DNA from: Ficedula albicollis
Lineage: Eukaryota; Chordata; Aves; Passeriformes; Muscicapidae
DNA length: 64,000 nucleotides
Assembly: GCF_000247815.1 (NCBI RefSeq)
Contig: NC_021677.1
Coordinates: 45,544,864-45,608,863, forward strand
Direction of reading: 5' to 3'
Made by a program: the position numbers and the translations under genes. This document shows positions 26,041 through 42,800 of the stretch, piece after piece (positions within the stretch are counted from its first letter, which is position 1; the number at the start of each line of letters is the position of its first letter). The notes below the pieces were generated by a model. That model was not told the origin of the DNA and did no database searches. It saw nothing but the letters and a program-made list of their open reading frames with translations.

Positions 26041-26819
26041 TGTAGTGGGTTGACCTTGGCTGGACAGCAGTTGCCCAGTATCACTCTCCATTGGGACAAA
26101 GGAAAGAAAATAGGATGGAAAACAGCTAGTAGGTTAAGACAGTTTACTAAAGTGAAAAAAAATAAGAAAAGCAAAAGTTTGCCTGCACAGGAGCAAAGGG
26201 GAAAAAATTAATCTTTACTTCCCATCAGTGAGCAATATTCACATACTTCCCAGAAAGCACAGTTTCAGCACACTAGCAGTGGCTTCAGAAGGCAAACACT
26301 GCAAAATGACAAATAACAATTTCCTCCCCAATTCTTCCTCTCTCCCTTAGCTTTTATATCTGAGCTGACATCACCTGGATGGAATATCCCTGTGGTTAAT
26401 TTGGGTCAGCTGGCCTGATTGTGTCCCCTCCCAGGATCTTGCCCACTCCCAGCACTTTGGTGGGGGTGGGAGTGTTAGAGAGACAACCCTGATGCTGTGC
26501 AAGCACTGCTCGTCTGTAGTCAAAACACATTTTATCCACAGCTTTCCTGCTGCCAATGCAAAGCACAGCACTGTGAAGGCTGTATGGGAAAATGAACTCC
26601 AGTTCAGCCAGACCCAATAAATCCAATTCAGCCATACCCAATACATATCCCCTTATTCCATACATTTTGTATCATACTCAGATTCCACTTAATTTATATA
26701 TCTTCCAACTGTTCCTTTGCACTATTTCTCATTATTGAAATCTCTTCTTACCCACACTTACAATTTAAATTAAATCCTTAAACCATCTCTATACCAAACA
26801 TACATTTTTGTTAACTACA
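26041..26819 (-). mobile_element. Complete ERV 3' LTR (minus orientation)
   Basis: The 779-bp segment has retroviral LTR ends with a 6-bp inverted repeat, TGTAGT at 26041 and ACTACA at 26814-26819. On the minus strand a TATA box (ATATAAAA, plus positions 26352-26359) lies mid-element. An AGTAAA-type polyadenylation signal (26143-26148) lies further downstream, giving a U3-R-U5 order read right to left. A polypurine tract adjoins its right side, and pol-like sequence lies beyond, so this is the 3' LTR of a minus-strand provirus. The overall sequence matches a family common in birds that resembles class III (ERV-L-like) elements; the exact family is not determined. TATA and polyadenylation motifs suggest it was once an active promoter. 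Confidence 0.85.
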
Positions 26820-26838
26820 TCCCCCCATCCTTTCACAG
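26820..26838 (-). other. Polypurine tract of the ERV
   Basis: The plus strand shows 'tccccccatcctttcacag', which on the minus strand is a purine-rich run ending directly at the LTR. In retroviruses this tract primes plus-strand DNA synthesis, and its position confirms the LTR boundary at 26819. Confidence 0.75.
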
Positions 26839-28025
26839 ATAGATATTTTCCCATTTCATGGGCTCTTGCCTTTGCATGTTCATGGGAGTGGTCCAACGTA
26901 GTGAATTTGCCAGGCCTCACCATATCAGATGTCTTGATGCTTCCTGGATCCAACAGGCTATAAATAGCTCACCCTTTCACTCCCAGTCTATATCTACCTT
27001 AGTTATTGCAGTCTTGGCAATCTTATCTACCCGTTCATTATTCAGGTATTCTTCAGTGCCATGACTTTTGGCCATGTGAGCATCTACTTGATGTACTTTC
27101 AGAGTCATGTGGTGATGTCCTGCTACAATGCAGCAGCCCAGGTGACTTTACCTCTGCATTGCCAGCTGGTTTTCTTTCATTGCTGCAGCCATCTCCGCGG
27201 GGCATGGGCTACCATCCAGGAGTCATGTAGAGATAAAGTGCAGGTCTCTTTTCTCTCTCAGCAGTCTCTAGTGCTAGATGGAGAGCTTTCACTTCTACAA
27301 ATTGGCTTGACTTGCCTTCCTCTTCAACAGCCTCAATGACTTGTGTGGGATCCCACACATCAGTTTTCCATCTCCAGTGGTTTCCTACCACATGGCGGGA
27401 TCCATCAGTAAATAGCACATCACCTCTTTTGAGGTGCTTCTTGGGCACAAGTCTCCTTTTCAGCCAATGATCCAGAATATCTGCCTTCTGGCCAGTCTGC
27501 AGTCTCTTCCAGGATTCCTAGGAAATTGGGGGTTCCCATTCAGGCTTGTCTAATCAGTGCTACCCACCTACTCCATGTGGCACTAGTTATGTGGTGCATT
27601 GAGGGGATGTCTCCTTTGAACACCCAGTGCAGAATGGACAATTGTGGTGCCAAGAAGAGACATTCTTCTGTCCTGACAACTTCTGAGGCAGCTTGAAACC
27701 CCTCACAGGCTGCTAGCATCTCTTTTTCTGTTGGAGTAGAGTGGCCTTCTGATCCTCAATAACCCCAGCTCCAAAATTCTCATGTCAGCCCTGGGTTTCT
27801 CCTGCAGTCCTGTGCCAGAAGCTCCAGCTGAGGCCCTGCTCCCCAGCTGCAGTGTAGAGAATATTTTGCACGGCCGGTCCTGTCCAAACAGGCCCAAGAG
27901 AAACTGCTGGAGCTTTTCCTCTTTGATCTGCTCAAGGGCCTGTTGCTGCTCAAGGCCCTCTTCAAAATGGTTTCTCTTCCAGGTGATCTGGCCAGCATCA
28001 GCTCACCACAGCTGTTCAAATGTCA
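26839..28025 (-). pseudogene. Decayed ERV pol remnant (RT C-terminus, RNase H, start of integrase)
   Basis: Read on the minus strand from 28025 leftward, the order is the RT connection region (about 28025-27700), a linker (27700-27450), RNase H (27448-27209) and the N-terminal part of integrase (about 27200-26860). RNase H is the clearest part: an open frame shows the first catalytic aspartate in FTDGS (codon at 27406-27404) and a second acid in the FVEVKAL segment. The frame is then lost at the position of the next catalytic motif. The remaining domains are broken by several frameshifts and stops. The catalytic core of integrase is missing, because pol sequence runs almost straight into the polypurine tract. 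No gag, env, RT catalytic core or 5' LTR is present. The order and motifs fit a bird ERV-L-like pol. It encodes no functional protein. Confidence 0.85.
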
Positions 28026-28498
28026 TTTAATTAACTGTCCCTAAGAACAAGGATGGCAATGACTGCTGCCTTACTGATTTTCATGCATTTAAAGAAGGTT
28101 CCTGCTTAGGATGCAACTCTTGGGTGTGGACTTTCATATGAGCTGAAGAGGGTCCTGCTCAGAATATGTCTCAATTATTTTCTATGTCCATCTGGCATGA
28201 TGTAAAATCTTCCTGGAGACCTGCTTAGCACAGAGTAAACTGTATGATGAAAAGGCAAGTTTAAAACACTTGGAAAATTGTAACTGAGGTCAGGAGTAAT
28301 ATGGTTGTGTGACTCCATGGTCAGTACCTTTTCAAAGAAAGATATTTACGTAGTTTAGTTTCAGACAGGTAAATACAGGCCCTCATTCCAAGAGATTTAT
28401 TTCCCTTGATGTTCTATAATCAATGGACTTAAATAGATCAGATGCAGAAAGTTTAACTTGGTTACCAAAATAGCACAGCTAGGTTTCACAGTGTGTCT
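28026..28498. other. Single-copy non-coding DNA
   Basis: No element recognised between the ERV truncation point and the 296-bp duplication. Confidence 0.55.
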
Positions 28499-29090
28499 TT
28501 CAAAGTGGAGTTTGCTTCAGTCTCCTCTAGGTAAAATTCCTTGGTTTTATATTGATCTCTCAGAGTTTATGTATTTTGCTATTCTTCTGTCTGTGTTATC
28601 CCTTCTTCAAAGAGTATTTGCTAGCCTACTGTAGCAGAAATATCATGTGTATCCTTGCTTGTGTATCATTTGTAAGAGTAGTCATCTTTCTTTTGAATGC
28701 TTTAAAAATTTGAAATGTGATAGACTAAATGTACTATTCAACAGGAAAATGGAAATTTTAAAATAATTTCTGGGTTGATGCCTATGCATTGCCATTCAAA
28801 GTGGAGTTTGCTTCAGTCTCCTCTAGGTAAAATTCCTTGGTTTTATATTGATCTCTCAGAGTTTATGTATTTTGCTATTCTTCTGTCTGTGTTATCCCTT
28901 CTTCAAAGAGTATTTGCTAGCCTACTGTAGCAGAAATATCATGTGTATCCTTGCTTGTGTATCATTTGTAAGAGTAGTCATCTTTCTTTTGAATGCTTTA
29001 AAAATTTGAAATGTGATAGACTAAATGTACTATTCAACAGGAAAATGGAAATTTTAAAATAATTTCTGGGTTGATGCCTATGTATTGCCA
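28499..29090. repeat. 296-bp head-to-tail tandem duplication
   Basis: Bases 28499-28794 recur as 28795-29090. The only difference I see is C28787 versus T29083. As with the 1191-bp duplication, homology ends exactly at the unit borders. The unit is non-coding and contains no recognised element. Confidence 0.95.
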
Positions 29091-31204
29091 ATAATAAAAA
29101 AAGAAAATTATAGCACTAAAGCACATTTGTGCAAGGACGATACTCCATCAAAGAAGAACAATTCACTTTGTCCTACCTTGGGGTTAAATGCTCACTGCTG
29201 CTTGGGAAAGCTTGTGTTTCTTTTCTGCTGTGTATGTCTGTGAATGTTTTATGAGCCTAACTGCGCTTAGGAATCAAGTTTCTTAGACAGACACAGTTTA
29301 TTCAGAAGAATAAGGATACAGCAGAAAGTTATTGATTTTTGAGGACTCTACGCCTTGTGAAAAATTAACCAGACATTCCTACCAAATCAATTGTATTTAC
29401 CCTTGCTGTTTCAGGACTTCTTCAGGACACCCACAGCATCTTTTCTGTGCAGAATTTTCTGTACCGTCATTTATTTCAGAAAAGTTGATTTCTGCTGTCT
29501 CCTTTGTCTATGATCACGTGTTCCAGTATTTCTGAGTATGCATACAAGCATGTCTCTGTATAGCAGCCCTGGTGTTCATGAGCAACAAGGAGGCTGAACT
29601 CCCAAGTTTAACAAATTTAGAGGAGTAACACATTCAAGAATCTTTGTCATAAAGTCTTCTTTTACTGATGGAACTGAAAATGCAAATTTTATACTTTTCC
29701 ACAATGTTTAAATGCTGTTTAAAAAGAAACAGTACTATATTAAAATTCCTTTGGTCCCTACCACCAAGGGTTTATCTCTTGAAACCATCATTAAAGCTCA
29801 CAGGTACATGTACTAAATCTTGGTAAGATTTCCTTCATCCAAACCAGAAACTTGCTGCAGTTGTTCATCCACTAAAGAAATTTTATTTAGTAACTGACAG
29901 CTATACAGCTTTCAACCAGGACATTTTCTGTATAGACCATGAGAAATTATTTCCTTGTTCCTCATGAACATTGTTTTGTAGCTTATCTCCTGTTTCAACG
30001 TTTTTGTTATTGATTCTATTTTTTAATTGCTTTTATTTAATTTTCCATCATAGTAATTTGCTTATAGCTTTCCTGAACTTGAGAAAGCCTGCGTGTTTTT
30101 AGTTTAGAGATAAATTCATCTAGTTTACAAGAGCAAATTTTCCTGAAAATATTCTGCTAACCTGCCTATGTGTTTAATACCTTTTGTAACTGTGCAACAA
30201 GAGTTTTATACATCCTCATTTCTCACTTTTCTAAGACTACTGATGGTTCCTGTTTGATCATATATACTGAATTCTTAAACGAAAAATTAATGGGATTGCT
30301 AGCAACTATGAATTATGTAACACAGATCAAGAAAAACCTATTTATTTTGCAGTTAAATTTTACAGTTTCATTTGCTAATCACGAATGGATTTTCTTCTAT
30401 ATATTAGCCATTACTGTACTGCATGTATCTGAGCACATGCTGAAGACTGGTTTCCTTACAAGTCTGGTATAACACAACAAAAATGGTCAGAATTTACCTT
30501 CTGCAGGAGTCTATGGGACCTAGCCTGGGTAAAAAAGAGCATTTGTGACAATTGTGGGGTACATGACACAAGTAGGAACACATGCAACCAGTAAAGAGAC
30601 TTAAACTCTTGTCAAAAGATTTTCCTGCACTTTTTAGGAAGTCTCATGAGCTCAAAGAGATTGCAGCTTCTTATGTTAAAAACCATAAACCTCTGAACAT
30701 GATCAGGTTTTGATAGATGGCAGGAGTTCCCAGGGGAAGATTCAAATTTATGGTAAGAGAAGTCCAGGCTGAAACATTTTTATCCCAGGTGACATTTTGG
30801 GTGTTTGAAATTTTACATGAATTTCTGTAAGGTGTCAGCGTACAACTTCTGCTGTTTGAATGAAACTTCTTATTTTTTTAAACAGTTATTTTCACAAAAG
30901 TGATGAATTATTTTCCATCTCTGTAATTTACTGTGTAGCTTAAATGGCCATCAAGAACTGAAACATTCTGCTCACAAATACCAAAGTATTCATGTTAGAC
31001 TTAATTTTTAAAGTGCTTTGGAATCAATCTGGATGAAAGTGGCTCTGTACATGGAAATTTTTGTAATTATAAACAATGAGATTTTAAATCTAAACAATGG
31101 GAGGTTTTGTGTTAATGAGTCTTTAAACTGCAAAAAATATGCTCTTTTGTGAAATAGGACTTTTGGTGAGAAAAGGCCAGAATGATCCAGGAGAGAGAAG
31201 TTGA
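29091..31204. other. Single-copy non-coding DNA
   Basis: AT-rich sequence; no transposon, exon or RNA gene recognised. Confidence 0.55.
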
Positions 31205-31440
31205 ACTGTAAGGTCAGATTTTCCTGAACTGGTAGGTTGTATGCCAGGACTTGAGAAATTGTCTTAATATGTCTACAAAACTTTTACTGAATATACATAA
31301 TGTATGCATATGTGCACATTTGACTGTAAGGTCAGATTTTCCTGAACTGGTAGATTGTATGCCAGGACTTGAGAAATTGTCTTAATATGTCTACAAAACT
31401 TTTACTGAATATACATAATGTATGCATATGTGTGCATTTA
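31205..31440. repeat. 118-bp direct tandem duplication
   Basis: The unit starting 'actgtaaggtcagattttcc' is at 31205-31322 and 31323-31440. Differences include ggtaggttg versus ggtagattg and the right-end word gtgcacattt versus gtgtgcattt. Confidence 0.95.
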
Positions 31441-32994
31441 TGTTCTGTTTGTCTTTGTATAGAATATAAATACAAACAGAATGTTTTAAACTAACAGAAA
31501 CAGGAGAGAAACTTCAAAATATATATAAAACGAGCAAATGAGATATTCTCATTGATGTTTTGTACCAGGAATTTAAAATTGAAAATGATAGTTCACAAGC
31601 GATTTCATAGCAATTCCCATTATAAAAAAACATTAATAAATAGACAAGAAGGTTAAAATTGGAGCATCTCTTCTTTTCAAATGGAATCAGAGATATCAGG
31701 TAAGGAAAACAAAGGTTTTAATAGGAACTGCTCTGAAATGCAATTACTGAGAGGTTTTAATGACCTGTGTTTGGGGTTTTTTTACATTTGTTTCACTGTA
31801 AAATGGCAATTGAATTTTAAAGTTTGAATCCAGCTGGTGTTTAATCTTAAATTGAGTTTAACTGTCTCTTAAATTACCCCAGAGTGTACAGAATTTGAGT
31901 TGTTCAGAGCAGATAAGGAAGATCAATTCAATATCAGCTTTTCCAGGTTCCCTACAATAATATTTACATATAATCTGTTGAAAGTGTAGATCTTTCTTTG
32001 GTGATGATTCTACAGCCATTCAAACAGAAGGACTTAAATAATAATAGTAATAGTAAAAGTAACAGAATTATAATTGTAATAACAACAATATTAATAATTA
32101 TAATTATTATTTAATAATAAACACTTGAAGTGTTAAAGATTCTCAGATTCCAGATCATAGGGAAATATATATTACAAAACCAAGTTTGAGCTATGTACTC
32201 ACAGTATTCTATCAAGAAGAATGACTATGTCTAGTTTTTACAGTTTTTAAATTAGAAAGGTTATGACATGATCAGCTTAGACTGACAAAAGATACTTATT
32301 TTAATTAGCTGATAGGTAAAAAAATCTGAGTGATATCATGTTTTCCACAAAGTCAGTCTTGACACATCTTCATCCTGTTCTCTGCCATTTGCTAAATGAT
32401 ACTTCCCGAGCAGCAGTCCCTGTGGAGCCACACGGAATACAGCCAGAAGCACAGAAGCACAGTGACAAAACAGGCCATTTTCTTGTACATTTTAACTCAA
32501 TTTGATTATGCTAAGGAATTTATAAGCAATTAAGAAATGCAATTTATAGAAAGGAGCAACTGGAAAGTAGAAGGAAGAAAACTTTAAAAGTCATGAAATG
32601 TAGAAAGTTGATTAAAAAAATTCAAAACACTAAACACATTGTTGATAATTAACCACAAATAAAAGTTGTTCTTTAAAGAAGGGATAAATAATAATTCTGC
32701 ATTGTTGTAGGTGTACTAAATGGAAGAGGTAAATTTGCTAAAAATTGTTTGCAGAGCTGGCAGATATATTTGATAAATACATCTTCACCACATAAAAAAA
32801 AAAACCCCAGTATGTTTTATTTAACCTTAAGAGTTATATGAATGATGAATTATATTCCAGCATGATAGAAATTGAAGAGATTTTAACAGCTGCTAAGCGT
32901 AAACATGAGACTCAACTTTAAAATATCTGAGTCATGTTAATTTTTAATATTCTTCAGGTATTTGGAATATTCTAGAATAAAAGAACAATGCTAT
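31441..32994. other. Single-copy non-coding DNA with an AT-rich simple patch
   Basis: An imperfect TAATAA/TAATAG-rich patch lies at about 32037-32125. Nothing else recognised. Confidence 0.55.
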
Positions 32995-33560
32995 GGATGT
33001 GACAGACTGCAGTAAGGGCAGGTGGGACAACCAGGTTATTAACAGGCTGCTCAGTCTGATGCCCATCTGGATGAAATAATAGAAGACGTAATATAATAAC
33101 CTGTTAATAAAGAATGAGAGGATATAATTAATACAAGTCCAAATGGCTTTATGAAAATAAAACTCTTCAGACAAATCTAAATTTTTTTATGGGTTTACAT
33201 ATTTAGCAGATATAGATATTACTGCAAACTGAATATGTTTAGATTTCTGTAAAAATTTATACTTTAACCATCTGACATTCAGATATTTTAAAATTACCTT
33301 TACACTCAATCAAAATAAAGCACATGCCAAACAGAATAAAAATTGATGGCTTCAAAAGTAGCTGTCAGTGAAGACTCATCACTGAATAGGAATTTTGTCA
33401 GAGGAGCTGATATTCAATCTGAAACTACTCAATAATTTTTTCTTTATCCAGGATCTAGGAATAAATATGAAATTGCTGCTGAAAAAAAATAATTTAGTAC
33501 ATAAGAGGCAAGAAGAATTGCAAACAGTGAGGGACAGGCTTACACTAGAGAGGTGTACCA
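32995..33560 (+). mobile_element. Ancient CR1-like LINE, reverse-transcriptase fossil
   Basis: Plus-strand sequence follows the order of the CR1/L3-type RT core over several hundred bases. It includes an equivalent of the 'HGF..K' block at about 33140-33180 ('aaatggctttatgaaaataa'), then the phrase for the next helix (33190-33260, 'gatttctgtaaaaatttata' for the D-F-S-K-A-F-D region). 'catctgacattcagat' follows near 33270, and 'aaattgctgctgaaa' near 33470 stands where the A-D-D catalytic motif would lie, though the acids are lost. Every segment carries stops and indels, so this is far older than the other CR1 copies here. The right limit is uncertain. The call rests on alignment by eye. Confidence 0.55.
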
Positions 33561-33792
33561 CTGAGGAGCCTGGGGTTGCTGGAATGGCAAAGCTGTGAGT
33601 CTCTAACGAGGGATTCATGACACTGCTCCATTCTCTAGTGCTGCATAAAGGTGGTCTGAAAAGCTCTGATGCCAAAAGACTATGCAGGCAAATATGGAAA
33701 ATCAGCTCAAAGTGAAATGGTGCTATGGCAAAAAAGCGTCTGAAATTCTCATACAGAAAAGCAAGGAGGTGGTGAATCAATCCCAGCTAACA

Positions 33793-33897
33793 TGTTCAGA
33801 AGAATATTCCTGTCAGTGTTTTTTATCAGGTATTTAAAAGTGGAAGAACTGTTCAGAAGAATATTCCTGTCAGTGTTTTTTATCAGGTATTTAAGTG
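33793..33897. repeat. 58-bp direct tandem duplication
   Basis: The unit starting 'gttcagaagaatattcctgt' is at 33793 and 33851. The second copy ends early, near 33894, after 'caggtatttaa'. Confidence 0.94.
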
Positions 33898-39727
<5,830 letters not shown>

Positions 39728-39766
39728 AGGAAAAAAAATAGCCCAAGCAACATTCGACAAAGAATT

Positions 39767-39899
39767 ATTTGAAATTATTGTTAAGACCACTACCTTCGAC
39801 TATGAAGTTAGCTCTACCAGTCGATATTGATGTATTTGAAATTATTGTTAAGACCACTACCTTCAACTATGAAGTTAGCTCTTACCAGTCGATATTGAT
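39767..39899. repeat. 67-bp direct tandem duplication next to the homopolymer
   Basis: The unit starting 'atttgaaattattgttaaga' is at 39767-39833 and 39834-39899. The copies differ by one substitution (cttcgac versus cttcaac) and one inserted T. It starts 42 bp after the poly-A run ends. Confidence 0.94.
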
Positions 39900-42800
39900 A
39901 GTATAAGTGGGGTTAAAGTATGAATGCTGCATGAATGTAGACTTACAGCAAAGCTTAATGTCTAGGTTTAAAGCAAAGGTGCAGAAATTTAAAAATTTTG
40001 AGCAGACTTTCAGCTGGTCATAATGTTTTTAGTCTTTGAGAACAGAGGGTCTTTTGAGTTCCTTGTGCTTGGTCTTTGAATCTCTGATATGATGGTAATG
40101 ACATATTTCTTATGACGTGCTCAATGACACTGAATTTATGGAGAGTACTCAGATTTGTGCTATACACATGTCAAATAAACCAAGACTATGATTCAGACTC
40201 AAAATTACAGATTTAACTTTGCAAAATAATACTAGATTTCTGTTGTTAAATAAATTTTTCACAAATTTTACAGAATTGAAGAAAATCTGTACTCCTACCT
40301 TCTGGTGATATATTTCTGTTATGCCTTGAAAAGTGCTTCATGCACCTGAGTGCAGCGTGTGTGCTGCAAAATGAGTTAAAATGAGCTGCTGGTGTTTGCT
40401 GAGGTATATAATGCTTGAGATTCAGTCCTCCTACATTTCTGAGTCAAAAGAAAACCTCATTTGGGTTTTGTTTTTGTAAGATCATTCTGAATACATTAGC
40501 TGTTTGTTTTTTACAAATCCAAAACTGTGGATCTAAGCTACCTAAACGAAGTGTCTCTGATTAGAAACATAAAGAAAATTTAATCTCTTTGTATTTCTAA
40601 AGCATTCATTACTCTCATATCAAGGCTGCATCTGGGTGATAAGAGAATTAATTTTATATTTCTCAGAGTATATAAAGACTTTTTACAGTCTCTTTGAAGT
40701 TTTCTGAAATAAATTAAAATAAAATCCCACGTTAAAAAAGAAAAAGTGAAGAGGTCAGTTTTTTTCATTTCCAAATTACTACTGTTGCCACCTGCTGAAC
40801 GACTGCTGTTTATAGAGCTACCCTAACTACCCCAACCGTGGTTTCAATTACTTTGTACGTTATAAATGTCAAGGGAAAGCAAAAGGAATATGCATTTTTT
40901 AACAAATGACACTCTCTCTCTTTACTAATGCCATTTTTTAATTCAGCATTTGAGAGCATTCATTGAACTTATGAAGTTCTCCAAAAGGGTAGTTTATGAG
41001 CTCTCAGGTTTCATCAGCCTTCCTACCTTTACAATCCTCTATAAATGCCATGTCACCTACGTGTAGAAGTGAGAAGTGACTTGAACTAATTAACTGTTAA
41101 TATTTAGGTGGACATTGACACCTGATGAAGGTAATATGACCATATTTTATGGGAGTAAAAATTTCTTAAATGCCTGACTGCTTTCCAGGAAGTGAAGTGA
41201 TGAAGTTAGTGGTTGGCATCCCAATTCTCATTCCTTGTGGAGAATGAAATAGAAAATTTTGAAGGACAAACTGCTTTCAGAATTAGAAGCAATCAAACCC
41301 AAAAAATGTAAAGTAGTATTGGTGGTGAATGATTCATAAGTGCTTGTTGGACACCATGCCTTATTCTTTTATTTCTCTTTTTCTCTAATGATTTATTACA
41401 ATCTTGCCTTTTCTTCCAGGAGTTTTATTGGCACTCTTTCTTGCCCTTGCTGTGAATGAACACAGAAGATATGTTGAGATGCCTAAAGCTACTCTGAGAC
41501 TGATAGCAAACCTAAAGAAAAATAAGACATATAAAATATTGTTTTATTTTTTGATTCACAACAGGACTGTGATAAAAAAACCTCAGTTATTAACTCATCA
41601 TGTCATTACTTTAAAAACTCATTAAATTCTAACTCAATTCTGCCTTTATCTGGATTGCTTTAGTCAGAGAGGGAACAACCATGAACAAGGGTAAGGGAGG
41701 AATATGTTTGAAACTTAAAATCCACAAATAATTTATTTTTTTAGTGGAAATGGATTTGAAGATGATGTTAAATTTCAAATAATGCAACCTTTATGTTAAG
41801 AAGCTATGTTCTTACTATTTCAAGGTACAGCTGGCTAGAGTCCTGAAATTGCTGAAAAATCCAAGTTTCAGGTTTAAAAAAACATGTGTCCTGTTTATAG
41901 TTATTACTGTTTTTAGCCTACCTATTATACAAAAAAAATATACTGAAAGATCAAATGAAAAATAAATTATCCAAAATGACTGGTTCAACGTGTTATTGTT
42001 TACTCAGCAAATATCTGCCTATTGGGTTTTTTCCCCTTTATTCCACATTTCCAGAGCAATTGGCAGATTAGAAATATTTTTTCTTTTTCTGAGCAAGTCT
42101 ATAAACTCCTTAAACAATTTTCCAGATGGCAAACTCTTTCTATGTTCACAACACTTCAGTCAACAAAATTACGGTTGTCTGCCTGGTACAAAAGGTCATT
42201 AAGATGTACCTTGAATAAGGTGGCAGAATATCTGCATCTTATAAGGATCTGCACAGTTATAAATGCCCAAAAATTGATGTTTTGATTTGTGAAGAGCTCT
42301 TAAAGATTAGAGAACTGCTTTTGAAGCATCCTCCATCGAGTAACGTGAGGGGACTTAAAGCAGATGCTCTTCATGGTGAAATTGTCAGCCTTTGACATAC
42401 AGCTTCTTTATAAATATAAAGGGATTGGGGATGGAGATGGCTGTCCTTTAAAAACAAAAATAAAAAAGGGGAAAAATTATCAATTTTAGAGTCTCAAGCT
42501 CTCTAGAATGTATTAGCCTAGAAAATTCACCTGAAATCATAGGAAGGCCTACAGTAAAACATCTGTAAGACTACTACATACTTTTTCCTCCAAGGAATGT
42601 TTGCCTCATGACCACTCAAACAGGAAGGTCTGTGCCACTTCCTGTTTTTTAAGACCACAGCCAAAACAATTTGATGAAATCTGTATGTTTTGCAATTATT
42701 TCTGAGAAGATAAAGGGAATCCCATTTGTTCCTGTGTTTCTCCCTTTGCCCCTCTCATCTTTTAGCCCTGCAGACCTTGCTAGATCTCCATTGCTTCCCA

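Noticed and set aside
33379..33780. 133-codon open frame on the minus strand
   Set aside because: It runs antisense to the old CR1 fossil and has no protein character. It is a shadow.
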